23,552 nt of DNA, taken from an uncultured Burkholderiales bacterium. Lineage in GTDB: Bacteria > Pseudomonadota > Gammaproteobacteria > Burkholderiales > Burkholderiaceae. Positions 14,113 to 22,666 of the stretch are shown in pieces; within the stretch, counting starts at the first letter, position 1, and the number at the start of each line of letters is the position of its first letter. The notes beneath the pieces were generated by a model. That model saw nothing but the letters and a program-made list of their open reading frames with translations. It was not told the DNA's origin and ran no database searches. The stretch covers positions 1 to 23,552 of the forward strand of contig CALBEV010000128.1 in NCBI GenBank assembly GCA_937891045.1. Direction: 5' to 3'. Made by a program: the position numbers and the translations under genes.

Positions 14113-17100
14113 GTGCCATGTTGGGCATCAGCAGTACGGCCGTTGCTGCTTATCAACGTGCCTTGGGCACGGTCAGTAACAACATTGCCAACGTGAGCAC
14201 CGAAGGGTATTCGCGTCAAACATCCACGCTGCAACAAAGCGCACCGTCCAAGCAAGCCAATATGTACTTGGGCACGGGCGTGCTGTTCACCGCTGTCAAG
14301 CGGGCTTTCGACACCTTTGCCGAAAGCAACCTGCGCAACAGCAACACCGACTTGGCCACACAAGAGCCCTTGGTGAACTATTCGCAACGGGTGATGGACA
14401 TCATGGGTGACAAGAGCGTGGGCCTGAGCTCCGCGCTGGATACGTTTTTTGATGCCGCACGCAGTTTGTCAGTTGATCCAGCATCCACGGTCATGCGCAC
14501 CAGCTTCATCCGCTCCAGCGAAGGCGTGGGTTCGCGTTTTGCCGAGTTGGCAGGCCAATTGAATTTGGTGTCAACGGAAACCCGCCAAGCCCTCGAGGGT
14601 GCGGCAGGCCAAATGAACACCCTGACCGAGCAACTGTCCTTGGTCAATCAACAGCTCACCAAATCCCCCACGCTCGAAGGTCAGTCTTCCGAGTTGCTGG
14701 ACCGCCGTGATTTGTTGTTGCGGCAAATTTCAGAGTTCTCGCGCATCAAAACCAGCTTCACCAACAACGGCATCGTGTCGGTCAGTTTGGGCAACACCAT
14801 GAAGCAAAGCTTGGTGGTGGACGGCTTGAAATCGCGTCCGATTGGTTTTGACCCGAACTCGGTCAGTCAATTGGACATGGTGATCGATCCTTACGGCAAC
14901 ACTGAGCCTTTGTCGGGTGCCAGCGGGGGTGAAATCGGCGGCTTGAACACGTTCATCAGCCAAGTGCTGGAGCCTGCGCAAAAAAGCCTGGATTTTTTGG
15001 CGCAAACCTTTGTCAATGAAGTCAACACCATCCAACGCGGCGGCATTGACGGCTATGGCCAAATTGGCGTGGATTTGCTGCGCATCGACCCCACTGCCGC
15101 ATCAGCATCAAGCGGCATCCGCGTGCTGTTGCAAGACCCGATGCGCGTGACCACTGGTGGATTGTTCCGCGTCAGCGAGAACACCAACAACGCCAGCGAT
15201 GTGCGGGCGCGGGTCAGTTTCGTGCCCTCAGAGATGCCGCTTGGCATCAGCAATCTGAATTTGATTGACAACCCCTTTACCAACAATCCGGTTGGCATTG
15301 AAGTGGGTGGTGGGCGCTTGTTTGCACCTGTCACGACCATTGCCACTGGCATCACGGAGCCCACGATTTACCTGGACAACGTCAAGCCAGGACAGCATTT
15401 GCAGCTTCTCACACGCGATGGTCGTCACCTGATTGGCACCAGTTTGTCGGAGGATGAGAAGTTCCAGATGTTGAATACCGACAACGGTTTCAACCCGGCA
15501 CTAACCTACAGCGACGCCTACATGAACATGTCGGGCGAAAAGGGCTACTTGGACACCAATGTGTTTTATGGCACCAAGGCCAGTGTGTTGTATGAGCAGC
15601 AGTTCGACAAACTCGGTCAGCCCGACGATCCCACACCCGTGCCAGCTCAATTGGTCAGCAAACGCGTCGTGCCTATCGCTTCATCGACTGAATTGGTGGT
15701 GATCCCCAAAGGCGCGATCAAGCTCAATGACATGGCTTTGGGTGAGTTGAAACTTGATGCCGATCAAACATTGGGCCCACAACAGGTTGCAGACTGGTTG
15801 AATGCGGGTGTTGACAGCAACCCCAGTTTCACCTCGGACAAGTCGTTATTACAAGCGTCCATGTCGGCCACGGACTTGACCTTGAAGGTGCGCAACACGG
15901 ATTTCTTTCCAGACGAAGGCGGTGTGATTCGCATCGGCGAAGAGCAAATTTATTTCACCGGCAAAGAGACCGATACCAACGGCAAAAAAACCATTCTCAC
16001 CGGCCTGATTCGCGGCTTCAATGGCACCAAAGCAGCCGCACACCTCGAGGCTGCGGATGTGCATGCCAATGACTTGAAGCATGCGGAAATTTTCAATGAA
16101 ATCCGCCTGGCTTCGGCCTCACTTGATTTCCACAAAGAACTCACCATCAACGGTGTGGTGATTGGCAAGCTGCCTGTGGGCGCCAAGTTCCCCGCGCAGT
16201 ACAAAGACTTGCTGACCTTTGTTCAAGCCATACAAATCAAGAGTGAAGCCACCGGCGTGACAGCGCGGTTGGCTGACAACGGTGACTTGATTTTGGAAAA
16301 CGTGCTGGGTAAAGAGGGCGAATCGATTGAAATCGGCCCGTTGGACTCAGGCGGCAAGTCGTCCAACGCCCTGAGTTTGAACATCAGCGAAGGGTCGGAA
16401 AAGTTCCATGGCATGGTGCGCATGACGCGCCGCTTAGGTGACCCGACCAAGTCCGATATTCGACTGTCATTTGGCGAGTACGGCCCCGTCGATGCGCGTC
16501 AAACGGGCACACCCTTTGACCTCAGCTTGCTTGGCTTCAGAACCGCTGCCTACATTGAAGGTAAAGTGCCGGATGACTTGCTGGTGTTTGTCACCGGTCA
16601 AGGTAAAGCCACGATTGCCGCCAGCTTTGATGGCGAACCGATCGATCCCAAAGACAAACTGCGGGCGCAAAACCTGCAAATCAAATTCATCGAGCCCGAC
16701 CGTTACGTCATCATGGATGGCAAAACCAACACCGAGTTGGTGAACCGCCGTTATGACAATACCGTTTTAGACCCGGTCATCAACTACCAGGGCTTGGCCA
16801 TCAAGTTTTCACGCGCCCCCGATGTCGGCGATGTGTTCCAAGTGGATGGCAACAACGACGGTATTGGCAACAACGAAAACATGTTGGTCATGGCGGATTT
16901 GTCCCAACGAAAAATTGTGGGCAACAAAACCTTGGCAGAGAGTTACATCGATCAAGTCAATGACGTGGGCAATGCCGCGCAGCAAGCCCGCATCACGCAA
17001 CAAGCCTTGACCGTGGTGAACGACCAAGCCAAAAGCGCACGTGACAAAGTTTCCGGTGTGAATTTGGATGACGAAGCAGCAGATTTGATTCGTTTTCAAC

Positions 17101-17174
17101 AAGCCTACCAAGCGGCTGCCAAGGCGCTGCAAATTTCTGGTCAATTGTTTGATTCCATTGTGCAAATACGCTGA
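14109..17174 (+). CDS. flgK: FlgK, enlarged hook-filament junction protein (HAP1)
   Basis: The N-terminus (MLGISSTAVAAYQRALGTVSNNIANVSTEGYSRQ) and C-terminus (SGVNLDDEAADLIRFQQAYQAAAKALQISGQLFDSIVQIR) are classical FlgK D0/D1 helices, and ELLDRRDLLLRQISEF in the first half is also typical. FlgK joins hook and filament and is delivered by FlgN. At 1021 residues it is nearly twice the enteric length (553). The extra middle includes IGEEQIYFTGKE ... LTGLIRGFNGTKAAAHLEAADV (about 609-652), which resembles a motif common in phage tail proteins (E-I-Y-T ... RGxxGTxAAxH), and a hook-IN-like stretch (ELTINGVVIG ... GDLILEN). AGGAG lies upstream of the start. Confidence 0.95.
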   Translation: MSAMLGISSTAVAAYQRALGTVSNNIANVSTEGYSRQTSTLQQSAPSKQANMYLGTGVLFTAVKRAFDTFAESNLRNSNTDLATQEPLVNYSQRVMDIMGDKSVGLSSALDTFFDAARSLSVDPASTVMRTSFIRSSEGVGSRFAELAGQLNLVSTETRQALEGAAGQMNTLTEQLSLVNQQLTKSPTLEGQSSELLDRRDLLLRQISEFSRIKTSFTNNGIVSVSLGNTMKQSLVVDGLKSRPIGFDPNSVSQLDMVIDPYGNTEPLSGASGGEIGGLNTFISQVLEPAQKSLDFLAQTFVNEVNTIQRGGIDGYGQIGVDLLRIDPTAASASSGIRVLLQDPMRVTTGGLFRVSENTNNASDVRARVSFVPSEMPLGISNLNLIDNPFTNNPVGIEVGGGRLFAPVTTIATGITEPTIYLDNVKPGQHLQLLTRDGRHLIGTSLSEDEKFQMLNTDNGFNPALTYSDAYMNMSGEKGYLDTNVFYGTKASVLYEQQFDKLGQPDDPTPVPAQLVSKRVVPIASSTELVVIPKGAIKLNDMALGELKLDADQTLGPQQVADWLNAGVDSNPSFTSDKSLLQASMSATDLTLKVRNTDFFPDEGGVIRIGEEQIYFTGKETDTNGKKTILTGLIRGFNGTKAAAHLEAADVHANDLKHAEIFNEIRLASASLDFHKELTINGVVIGKLPVGAKFPAQYKDLLTFVQAIQIKSEATGVTARLADNGDLILENVLGKEGESIEIGPLDSGGKSSNALSLNISEGSEKFHGMVRMTRRLGDPTKSDIRLSFGEYGPVDARQTGTPFDLSLLGFRTAAYIEGKVPDDLLVFVTGQGKATIAASFDGEPIDPKDKLRAQNLQIKFIEPDRYVIMDGKTNTELVNRRYDNTVLDPVINYQGLAIKFSRAPDVGDVFQVDGNNDGIGNNENMLVMADLSQRKIVGNKTLAESYIDQVNDVGNAAQQARITQQALTVVNDQAKSARDKVSGVNLDDEAADLIRFQQAYQAAAKALQISGQLFDSIVQIR

Positions 17175-17189
17175 TAAAGAGAGTTCCCC

Positions 17190-18119
17190 ATGGTCATGAA
17201 AGTTTCTACCAGCATGTTTTTTGACAAGGCCAGCACCCAGCTGCGCAATGTCCAAGGCAGCTTGGCCAAAACCCAAGAACAGCTCTCGACTGGCAAGCAA
17301 ATTACAAAGCCCAGCGACGAGCCCGACAAAGCCTCGTTGGTGACGCGCTTGGAGTCTGAAATCGCCCGCCAAAAAAGCTACCAAGGCAACATCAAGTCGA
17401 TGGAAACCCGCTTGTTGGGCGAAGAAACGGCTTTGAAGAACACCAGTGAAGTGATGTTTCGCATGAAAGAGTTGGCCGTCCAAGCCGCCAACGACACCTT
17501 TAGTGCAGCCGACCGCAAAACCATCTCGCTTGAATTGCATGAGTTGCGCAATCAAATTTTGAGCTTGGCCAATTCGCAAGACTCGAATGGCAATTACTTT
17601 TTTGCGGGCAGCCGTGTCAGCCAAGTGCCCTTTGGCCCAGATGCCAAGGGCGTGATTGTTTACAAGGGTGACCAAACCCGCATGGTGGTGGCTGTGGGCG
17701 ACAACCGGCGCATGAACCTGAACATTCCCGGTTCCGATGCCTTTGGCAATGTGGTGCGCAGCGATGGCAAAGGCGGGCGGGTTGGTGTGGGTTTTTTCCA
17801 AGCCTTGAGTGACCTGATTGAAGCCGTCAAGGGCAGCAACCGGGTGGGCATCCAGCAAGGCATGGCCGAGATTGACCATTTGCAGCAAGGCATCAGTGAC
17901 GCCGAAGCCCAAGTGGGCACCGACTTGAACGTGGTGGATTCGCAAAACAATGTGCTGGATGAAATCACACTGCGCCTGAAAACCACCATGTCCGACATCC
18001 AAGACTTGGACTACACCGAAGCCATCACCAAGATGAACAAAGACCAACTGGCCTTGGAAGCCGCGCAAAGCAGCTTTGCCAAGATTTCCAAGCTCAGCTT
18101 GTTCAACTACATCAATTGA
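17190..18119 (+). CDS. flgL: FlgL, hook-filament junction protein (HAP3)
   Basis: The 309-residue protein (317 in Salmonella) shows the flagellin-like N-terminus of FlgL: STSMFFDKASTQLRNVQGSLAKTQEQLSTGKQITKPSDEPDKASLVTRLESEI, then LANSQDSNGNYFFAGSR, the FlgL hallmark, and a C-terminal coiled helix ending DLDYTEAITKMNKDQLALEAAQSSFAKISKLSLFNYI. FlgL bridges FlgK and the first flagellin turn. Unlike the other outer axial proteins of this locus it is of ordinary size. It follows flgK by 15 bp. Met codons at 17190 and 17196 are both possible; the first is used here. It is the last gene of the flg run, with a sigma-28 promoter for fliD right after it. Confidence 0.96.
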   Translation: MVMKVSTSMFFDKASTQLRNVQGSLAKTQEQLSTGKQITKPSDEPDKASLVTRLESEIARQKSYQGNIKSMETRLLGEETALKNTSEVMFRMKELAVQAANDTFSAADRKTISLELHELRNQILSLANSQDSNGNYFFAGSRVSQVPFGPDAKGVIVYKGDQTRMVVAVGDNRRMNLNIPGSDAFGNVVRSDGKGGRVGVGFFQALSDLIEAVKGSNRVGIQQGMAEIDHLQQGISDAEAQVGTDLNVVDSQNNVLDEITLRLKTTMSDIQDLDYTEAITKMNKDQLALEAAQSSFAKISKLSLFNYIN

Positions 18120-18124
18120 TGGGC

Positions 18125-18151
18125 TCAAGTTTTTCTCCATTGATCCGATTC
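18125..18151 (+). promoter_or_regulatory. Sigma-28 promoter for fliD
   Basis: TCAAGTTT (18125-18132), an 11-nt spacer and TCCGATTC (18144-18151) match the sigma-28 consensus at 7/8 and 5/8 with correct spacing, in the 57-bp gap between flgL and fliD. The start would be near 18158, giving a leader of about 19 nt. Confidence 0.7.
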
Positions 18152-18176
18152 ATTTAACGATTACCCCCTAAAGTCC

Positions 18177-20255
18177 ATGGCCACCTCCGCAGTCAGCTCC
18201 AGCACCTCCACCGCCGCCACCACCGCGGCGGATGTGGCCGCTGCCAACAAAGCCAATGCGCAAAAAATCCTCACGTCTTTGAGCGCAGGCTCGGGCGTGG
18301 ACGTGGCCTCGTTGGCGCAAAACTTGGTGAACGCCGAGAAGGTGCCGCAAGAGAACGCGATCAACGCGAAGATTGCCAAGAACGACAGCAAGGTCAGCGG
18401 CTTGTCGGCCGTCATGTTCATGATGTCCGAGCTCAAAACCGCGATGTCGGCATTGAAAGACAAGGACAATTTCAATTCACTGACCATGGCCAATACCAAC
18501 ACCAGTGCGGTGAATGTGGTGGCCAGCACCTCGGCGGCAGCGGGCGACCATCAAATCGTGGTCAATGCCATTTCGCAAGCACAACGCAGCGTCAGTGGTT
18601 CGTCGGCCTTGGCCACCACCACTTTGAATGGCGGCAACAGTTTCGCGCTCACCCTGACGGGCATCAACACGGCCAGCGTGGGCACCACCATGTCCTATGG
18701 CACCTACACCGCTGCCATCACCACGCCATCGTTTGGCACCGTGCCCTCTGTGAATGATTTCAAAAATTTTGCGGTCGTAGTGGACGGCAAAACCTTCAAC
18801 ATCACACCCACACCTGCAGCTGCCACCCTCAACGACCTGGCGATTGATTTGCAAAAGCAATTGCGTGCCCAGGACGGCAGCGCTGATTTGAGTGTGGTGT
18901 ATGACGGCACCAGCATCAACATTTCCTCGGCCACCACCACACGGGTGGTGGCCAACCCTGTTTTGTCCAAGTCCACCGTGGTGAATTTGGACAATGGTGC
19001 GAATGTGGGCATCGTGACCGACAACACCATCACCGGTGCCAGCTTTGGCACTGTGCCCTCGGTCAACGACTTCAGCGCCTTCAACATCACCATTGGTGGC
19101 ACGGTGCGCAGCATCTACCCGGCACCCACCACGGCCAGCATGAGTGACTTGGCCGCCAACATCCAGTCGCAGTTGCGCGCCTTGGACAGCACCACCGATA
19201 TTTCGGTCACCTACAGCAGCAGCACTGGTTTGCAAGTCACCTCTGCCTCGGGCAAAACCCTGACCGGCATGGGCTTGGTCAAGAAAACATTTGACGACAC
19301 GCCTGCGGGCGTGGTGGCCGCCATCAATGCATCCAACCGAGGTTACAAAGCCCAGTTGGTGAACGACGGCAGTGCCAATCCTTTCAAAGTCATGATCACC
19401 GGGGCCAATGGGGCTACCGAAGGTTTCAGCATCAGCAGTGATGATGCAAACGGCGTTTTTGGCGCGGGTTTCACCGTGCCCACGGGTTCGGCGGCAGCCG
19501 ATGCCAGCGTCACCGTCAATGGCCTGACCTACACCCGCAAATCCAACACCATCACCGACATCGTGCCAGGCCTGACGCTGAACCTGAAAGCTGTCAGCAC
19601 CACGCCCGCCAGCATCACCATGTCGCGCGATACCGCCGACTTGAAGGCCAAACTGACCGCCTTGGTGGTGGCTTACAACGACTTTGACAACATCATCAAA
19701 GAGACCACCAATCCGAAGTCGACGCTGGAAACCTACGGCACAACCTTGGTGGGCGACAGCACGGTGCGCATGGTGCGCTCGCAAATGCGCTCTTTGATTT
19801 TCAGCAACTCCAGCACCCCAGGCACCACCTACAAGTCGATGAGCCAACTCGGTTTCAGCTTGGACCAAACCGGCGTGTTGAGCCTGGATGAATCCAAGTT
19901 GGATGCAGCACTGCTGAACGGCGTGGACGACATCGCCAAGATGTTCACCGGTGGCTACAACAAACTCAGCCCTTACACCAACTTGCCAGCCGGTATTGCA
20001 GGCGATGCGGTGCGCAAGCTGACGAATTTCTTGGCACCAACCGGCGTGTTGCTGACCAAGAGCGAGAACGCCAACACCGAGAACACCAAATACCGCGAGC
20101 GCTTAACCAAGCTTCAACTGCGCATGGATGCTTTGTTGGCCCGTTATCAAAAACAATTTGCCGCGATGGACAGCATGGTGGGCAGCGTCAACAGCCAGAA
20201 GACCAGCTTGAAGTCCACCTTTGAAGGCATGATGGCCACCTACACCAACAAATAA
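18177..20255 (+). CDS. fliD: FliD, enlarged filament cap protein (HAP2)
   Basis: The FliD N-terminal domain is clear (ILTSLSAGSGVDVASLAQNLVNAEKVPQENAI ... SGLSAVMFMMSELKTAMSALKD), as is the C-terminal one (VAYNDFDNIIKETTNPK; MSQLGFSLDQTGVLSLDESKLDAAL; YRERLTKLQLRMDALLARYQKQFAAMDSMVGSVNSQKTSLKSTF). FliD forms the oligomeric cap that inserts flagellin at the filament tip and can bind host or other surfaces. The 692 residues exceed the usual 450-480. The extra part contains two tandem units starting SFGTVPSVNDF at residues 185 and 289, followed by hook-IN-type sequence. It has its own sigma-28 promoter and a weak ribosome site. It ends 5 bp from the convergent small gene. Confidence 0.95.
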   Translation: MATSAVSSSTSTAATTAADVAAANKANAQKILTSLSAGSGVDVASLAQNLVNAEKVPQENAINAKIAKNDSKVSGLSAVMFMMSELKTAMSALKDKDNFNSLTMANTNTSAVNVVASTSAAAGDHQIVVNAISQAQRSVSGSSALATTTLNGGNSFALTLTGINTASVGTTMSYGTYTAAITTPSFGTVPSVNDFKNFAVVVDGKTFNITPTPAAATLNDLAIDLQKQLRAQDGSADLSVVYDGTSINISSATTTRVVANPVLSKSTVVNLDNGANVGIVTDNTITGASFGTVPSVNDFSAFNITIGGTVRSIYPAPTTASMSDLAANIQSQLRALDSTTDISVTYSSSTGLQVTSASGKTLTGMGLVKKTFDDTPAGVVAAINASNRGYKAQLVNDGSANPFKVMITGANGATEGFSISSDDANGVFGAGFTVPTGSAAADASVTVNGLTYTRKSNTITDIVPGLTLNLKAVSTTPASITMSRDTADLKAKLTALVVAYNDFDNIIKETTNPKSTLETYGTTLVGDSTVRMVRSQMRSLIFSNSSTPGTTYKSMSQLGFSLDQTGVLSLDESKLDAALLNGVDDIAKMFTGGYNKLSPYTNLPAGIAGDAVRKLTNFLAPTGVLLTKSENANTENTKYRERLTKLQLRMDALLARYQKQFAAMDSMVGSVNSQKTSLKSTFEGMMATYTNK
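18729..19340 (+). repeat. Two tandem repeat units inside fliD
   Basis: FGTVPSVNDFKNFAVVVDG and FGTVPSVNDFSAFNITIGG begin two units 312 bp (104 residues) apart, at 18729 and 19041. Each continues with a helix (LNDLAIDLQKQLRAQDGSADLSV; MSDLAANIQSQLRALDSTTDISV) and a strand ending. The high identity at the start suggests an internal duplication more recent than that in flgE, and the order of elements matches the flgE units. Confidence 0.8.
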
Positions 20256-20260
20256 GGCGT

Positions 20261-20479
20261 TTATTTCACGCGGATGATGCGCCAGCCGTGGTCCATTTTG
20301 CGAAAAACAAATTTGCGAGGCAGTTTGCGGGTGCGCAAAAAGTAATACGACAAAGCCCGCAAGCTGTGTGCTTTCTTCATGTCTTCACAAAAAATGCTGT
20401 CACCCACATCCAGGTTTTCAATGGTGAGGATGTTGCTGGTGAGTGCCAGCTGATTCAGTTCCAGTCGTTCGATGATCAT
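20261..20479 (-). CDS. Uncharacterised 72-residue protein with its own sigma-28 promoter
   Basis: I do not recognise this gene. It encodes a small basic protein without signal peptide or membrane segment: [15 protein letters not shown] at the start, a middle with [26 protein letters not shown], and a strongly basic end ([22 protein letters not shown]). The last part looks like a helix followed by two strands, a shape seen in small phage and accessory proteins that end in a similar aromatic-Arg-Ile-Arg strand; this is only a pattern resemblance. The frame opens with GTG at 20518, but this lies inside the sigma-28 -10 element, so transcription would start downstream of it and ATG 20479 is chosen. 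It sits between fliD (convergent, 5 bp) and the reversed flagellin (same strand, 95 bp upstream). A late-flagellar role is inferred only from the promoter. Confidence 0.65.
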   Translation of the reverse strand: MIIERLELNQLALTSNILTIENLDVGDSIFCEDMKKAHSLRALSYYFLRTRKLPRKFVFRKMDHGWRIIRVK

Positions 20480-20489
20480 GTGCGTCTGC

Positions 20490-20506
20490 CCAAGGGTGTC
20501 CCTTGG
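20490..20506. repeat. Dyad CCAAGGG-TGT-CCCTTGG
   Basis: Perfect 7-bp arms around 3 nt lie 3 bp downstream of the -10 element of the small gene and overlap its predicted transcription start (about 20502). It could be an operator or a leader hairpin; no protein family can be assigned. Confidence 0.5.
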
Positions 20507-20508
20507 TA

Positions 20509-20535
20509 GAATCGGCACGATGCTTCAGTACTTGA
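20509..20535 (-). promoter_or_regulatory. Sigma-28 promoter for the 72-residue gene
   Basis: On the minus strand TCAAGTAC (20535-20528), 11 nt, GCCGATTC (20516-20509) match the sigma-28 consensus at 5/8 and 6/8 with exact spacing. The -10 hexamer core GCCGAT is identical to that of the two flaG promoters. It lies between the flagellin stop and the small gene. Confidence 0.62.
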
Positions 20536-20574
20536 GCCGGCTCTTGCTTATTTTTCTGCAAGAACTCTAAAGGT

Positions 20575-22638
20575 TTAAGAAATGTACTGTTTCAACAAAT
20601 AAGCAACCATGTCTTGTGAAATATTGGCCTGAGCCAGCATGGCCAAGGCCCCGTTTTGCTTGGTTTGAGCCACGGCTAAGGCGGTGGTTTCAGCTGCCAA
20701 GTCGTAGTCCATGATGTTGCCGTAGGCGGTGCTGGCATTGGTGCTGAGGTTGCTCACATAGTCGGACTGGTAGCCCATGCGGTTGATTTGCGCACCCACA
20801 ATGGCTTGGTAAGCCGACACCATGTCAATGGCATCAGCCAAGGTGGTGAGGGCGTTGCTGCCACCTGTGGCGGTGGAAATATTGAGGTCCGACACTTTGT
20901 AGTCGCCGGTGGTACCACCGTAAGTGCCTTCTCTGAAACCAATCGTCTGCAAGCTTGTGTTGCCGTTGGTTCCGGCAGCAATAGTGAAGGTCGAGTCCGA
21001 GGTCAGGGTGACGGTTGAACGGTACGTGGCCGCTGCGGCCGCTGTGGTGGCGGTGATGCCTGAAATACCAATGGTGGCGCCCACACCCTCGGTGGTGGCG
21101 ATGGAAATATTGCGGCCATCCGAGGCCGTCAAGGTCACGCCACTGCCGTTGTTGCTGGCGGTCACGCCAGTTTGCCCGGTGTAGGTGTTGAGCAAAGACA
21201 CCACACCAGCGATGCTGGTGAATGAGCCACCAGCAATGGTTTTGCCATTCAAATAAATATTGGTAGCGGTGCCAGCCACAAAGCCCGTGCCCACCACCAC
21301 GTTCGGGTTCACTGTGGCGGTCACACCAGTCAGAGTGGTTTGTCGGTTGATGGCGGCTGCCAAAGCAATCCCGCTGGCCACTTTGGTCGACGAGGTGGCA
21401 GTGGCGTCAGAGGCGGTGTCGTCTGATGAAAAACTCGCGCCAATCGCATAGCCGTTGATGCTCATGTCGCCAGCGGTGATGGCCGTGGGCGCAGCAGTTG
21501 ACACGCCCAAGTTTTTGCTGGCCACCTGGGCCACATTGGCCGAGTAGGTGCCCAAAGCCAAGTCGGCATTGGCCAATGTGCCGTTGCTGGTGATCACGAT
21601 GTTGCTTTGGTTCAGGCTGCGCAAGCTGTAAGTGCCTGCGTAGGTGCCTTGAGCAGCTACGCCAGTGTTGGCAGCGGTCAGCGTGGTGAAGTCAACGGTG
21701 ATGTTGCGGCCATCGCTGGCGGTCAGGCTCACACCCAAGGCTGTGCTGAAGTTGTCCACGGCGGTCACGCCAGTTTGGCTGCTGTTGTTGTTGATAGCGG
21801 TCACCACGGCGGCGCGGTTGGTGGCGTAGTCGGTACCTGACAGCGTCACAGCAATCGCAGTGCCATTGATGGTGATGCTGCCCGTGGCGGCAGCTAAAGA
21901 CGTCATGGTTGTGCCGCCCACGTTCGTGGTGCCCACGGTAGCCACCACATTGGTATCCCCCGAGACCAAATTGATGGCGGCTGCTTTGGCAATCGCACTG
22001 CCTGAGGCGAATAAATACGAGGCGCTGTCATAACTGGCTAATGATGTACCGACAGTTTTGCCGTTGATCACCAAGTCACCCGAGGCCAATGCTGTGGTGG
22101 AGGCACCCAAGGAGGTCAGGGCCAAGGCGTCCCCCGTACCCAAGGCCGAGGATAGCACCGAACCAAAGGTGAGGGTGGTGGTGTCACCTGCGTTGATGCC
22201 AGATTGCACGGTGAGTGTGGGCGTATCGCCATTCAGCAGGGAGGTGCCGTTGTAATAGGCGTTGTTGGCAATCGAATCGATGTCGGTCATGTAGGACGCA
22301 AACAGGGTTTGGTTGCTGGCCAAGGTAGCGCTGTTGGTGGAACTGGCGCTGGAGGTGGCCAGTGTTTTCATGGCCGACAGCAGGGTTTGAATCTCCTCCA
22401 GGGCCACATCCGCCACATTGACCGCAGAGATGCCATCGTTGATGTTGTCCACCGCTTTGGCGTAGGACGCAATCTTGGCAGCCCACTTGTTGGCAATGCC
22501 CAAGCCCACCGGATCGTCCTTGGCGCTGTTGACTTGCAACTGCGTACTGATGCGGGTGCTGGCCTGTGTATAGGCGTTGCTGGCCGTCTTGTAAGCCCCG
22601 GATGCAATCAATGCATTGATGTTGGTGTTGATGATCAT
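20575..22638 (-). CDS. Long divergent flagellin, opposite in orientation to fliC
   Basis: The ends are flagellin: MIINTNINALIASGAYKTASNAYTQASTRISTQLQVNSAKDDPVGLGIANKW, DNINDGISAVNVADVALEEIQTLLSAMKTLA and the C-terminal LAVAQTKQNGALAMLAQANISQDMVAYLLKQYI. It forms filament and is exported by the flagellar system. At 687 residues it is longer than common flagellins (about 490). The N-terminus is diverged from that of fliC at 23425 (STRISTQLQ in place of MERLSTGSK), keeping NSAKDD. The added middle is Thr/Ala/Gly-rich with four hook-IN-type motifs (VINGKTVG, TINGTAIA, SINGYAIG, LNGKTIAGG, near residues 189, 256, 394 and 464) and two copies of ASDGRNI. ATG 22638 is chosen over 22674 because GGTAGGT precedes it and the protein starts as flagellin. 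No good sigma-28 promoter is found, unlike fliC. Confidence 0.92.
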   Translation of the reverse strand: MIINTNINALIASGAYKTASNAYTQASTRISTQLQVNSAKDDPVGLGIANKWAAKIASYAKAVDNINDGISAVNVADVALEEIQTLLSAMKTLATSSASSTNSATLASNQTLFASYMTDIDSIANNAYYNGTSLLNGDTPTLTVQSGINAGDTTTLTFGSVLSSALGTGDALALTSLGASTTALASGDLVINGKTVGTSLASYDSASYLFASGSAIAKAAAINLVSGDTNVVATVGTTNVGGTTMTSLAAATGSITINGTAIAVTLSGTDYATNRAAVVTAINNNSSQTGVTAVDNFSTALGVSLTASDGRNITVDFTTLTAANTGVAAQGTYAGTYSLRSLNQSNIVITSNGTLANADLALGTYSANVAQVASKNLGVSTAAPTAITAGDMSINGYAIGASFSSDDTASDATATSSTKVASGIALAAAINRQTTLTGVTATVNPNVVVGTGFVAGTATNIYLNGKTIAGGSFTSIAGVVSLLNTYTGQTGVTASNNGSGVTLTASDGRNISIATTEGVGATIGISGITATTAAAAATYRSTVTLTSDSTFTIAAGTNGNTSLQTIGFREGTYGGTTGDYKVSDLNISTATGGSNALTTLADAIDMVSAYQAIVGAQINRMGYQSDYVSNLSTNASTAYGNIMDYDLAAETTALAVAQTKQNGALAMLAQANISQDMVAYLLKQYIS

Positions 22639-22666
22639 GGCAAGACCTACCTGGTTGTGCAGCAAG

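Noticed and set aside
16809..18140. A 443-codon open frame on the minus strand opposite flgK and flgL
   Set aside because: It is a shadow of two well-recognised genes, has low-complexity His/Gly/Val composition and no recognisable domain.
18477..19868. A 463-codon open frame on the minus strand inside fliD
   Set aside because: Gly/His/Arg-rich translation typical of the antisense of Thr/Ala-rich genes; fliD is certain on the other strand.
5912..20255. Horizontal acquisition of the enlarged genes
   Set aside because: No mobile element, direct repeat or obvious change in base composition marks the enlarged genes; their codon style looks like that of neighbours by eye.
20542..20563. Hairpin TCTTGC/GCAAGA as flagellin terminator
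   Set aside because: Stem of 6 bp with a 10-nt loop and no U-tract on the flagellin strand; it does not support a terminator call.
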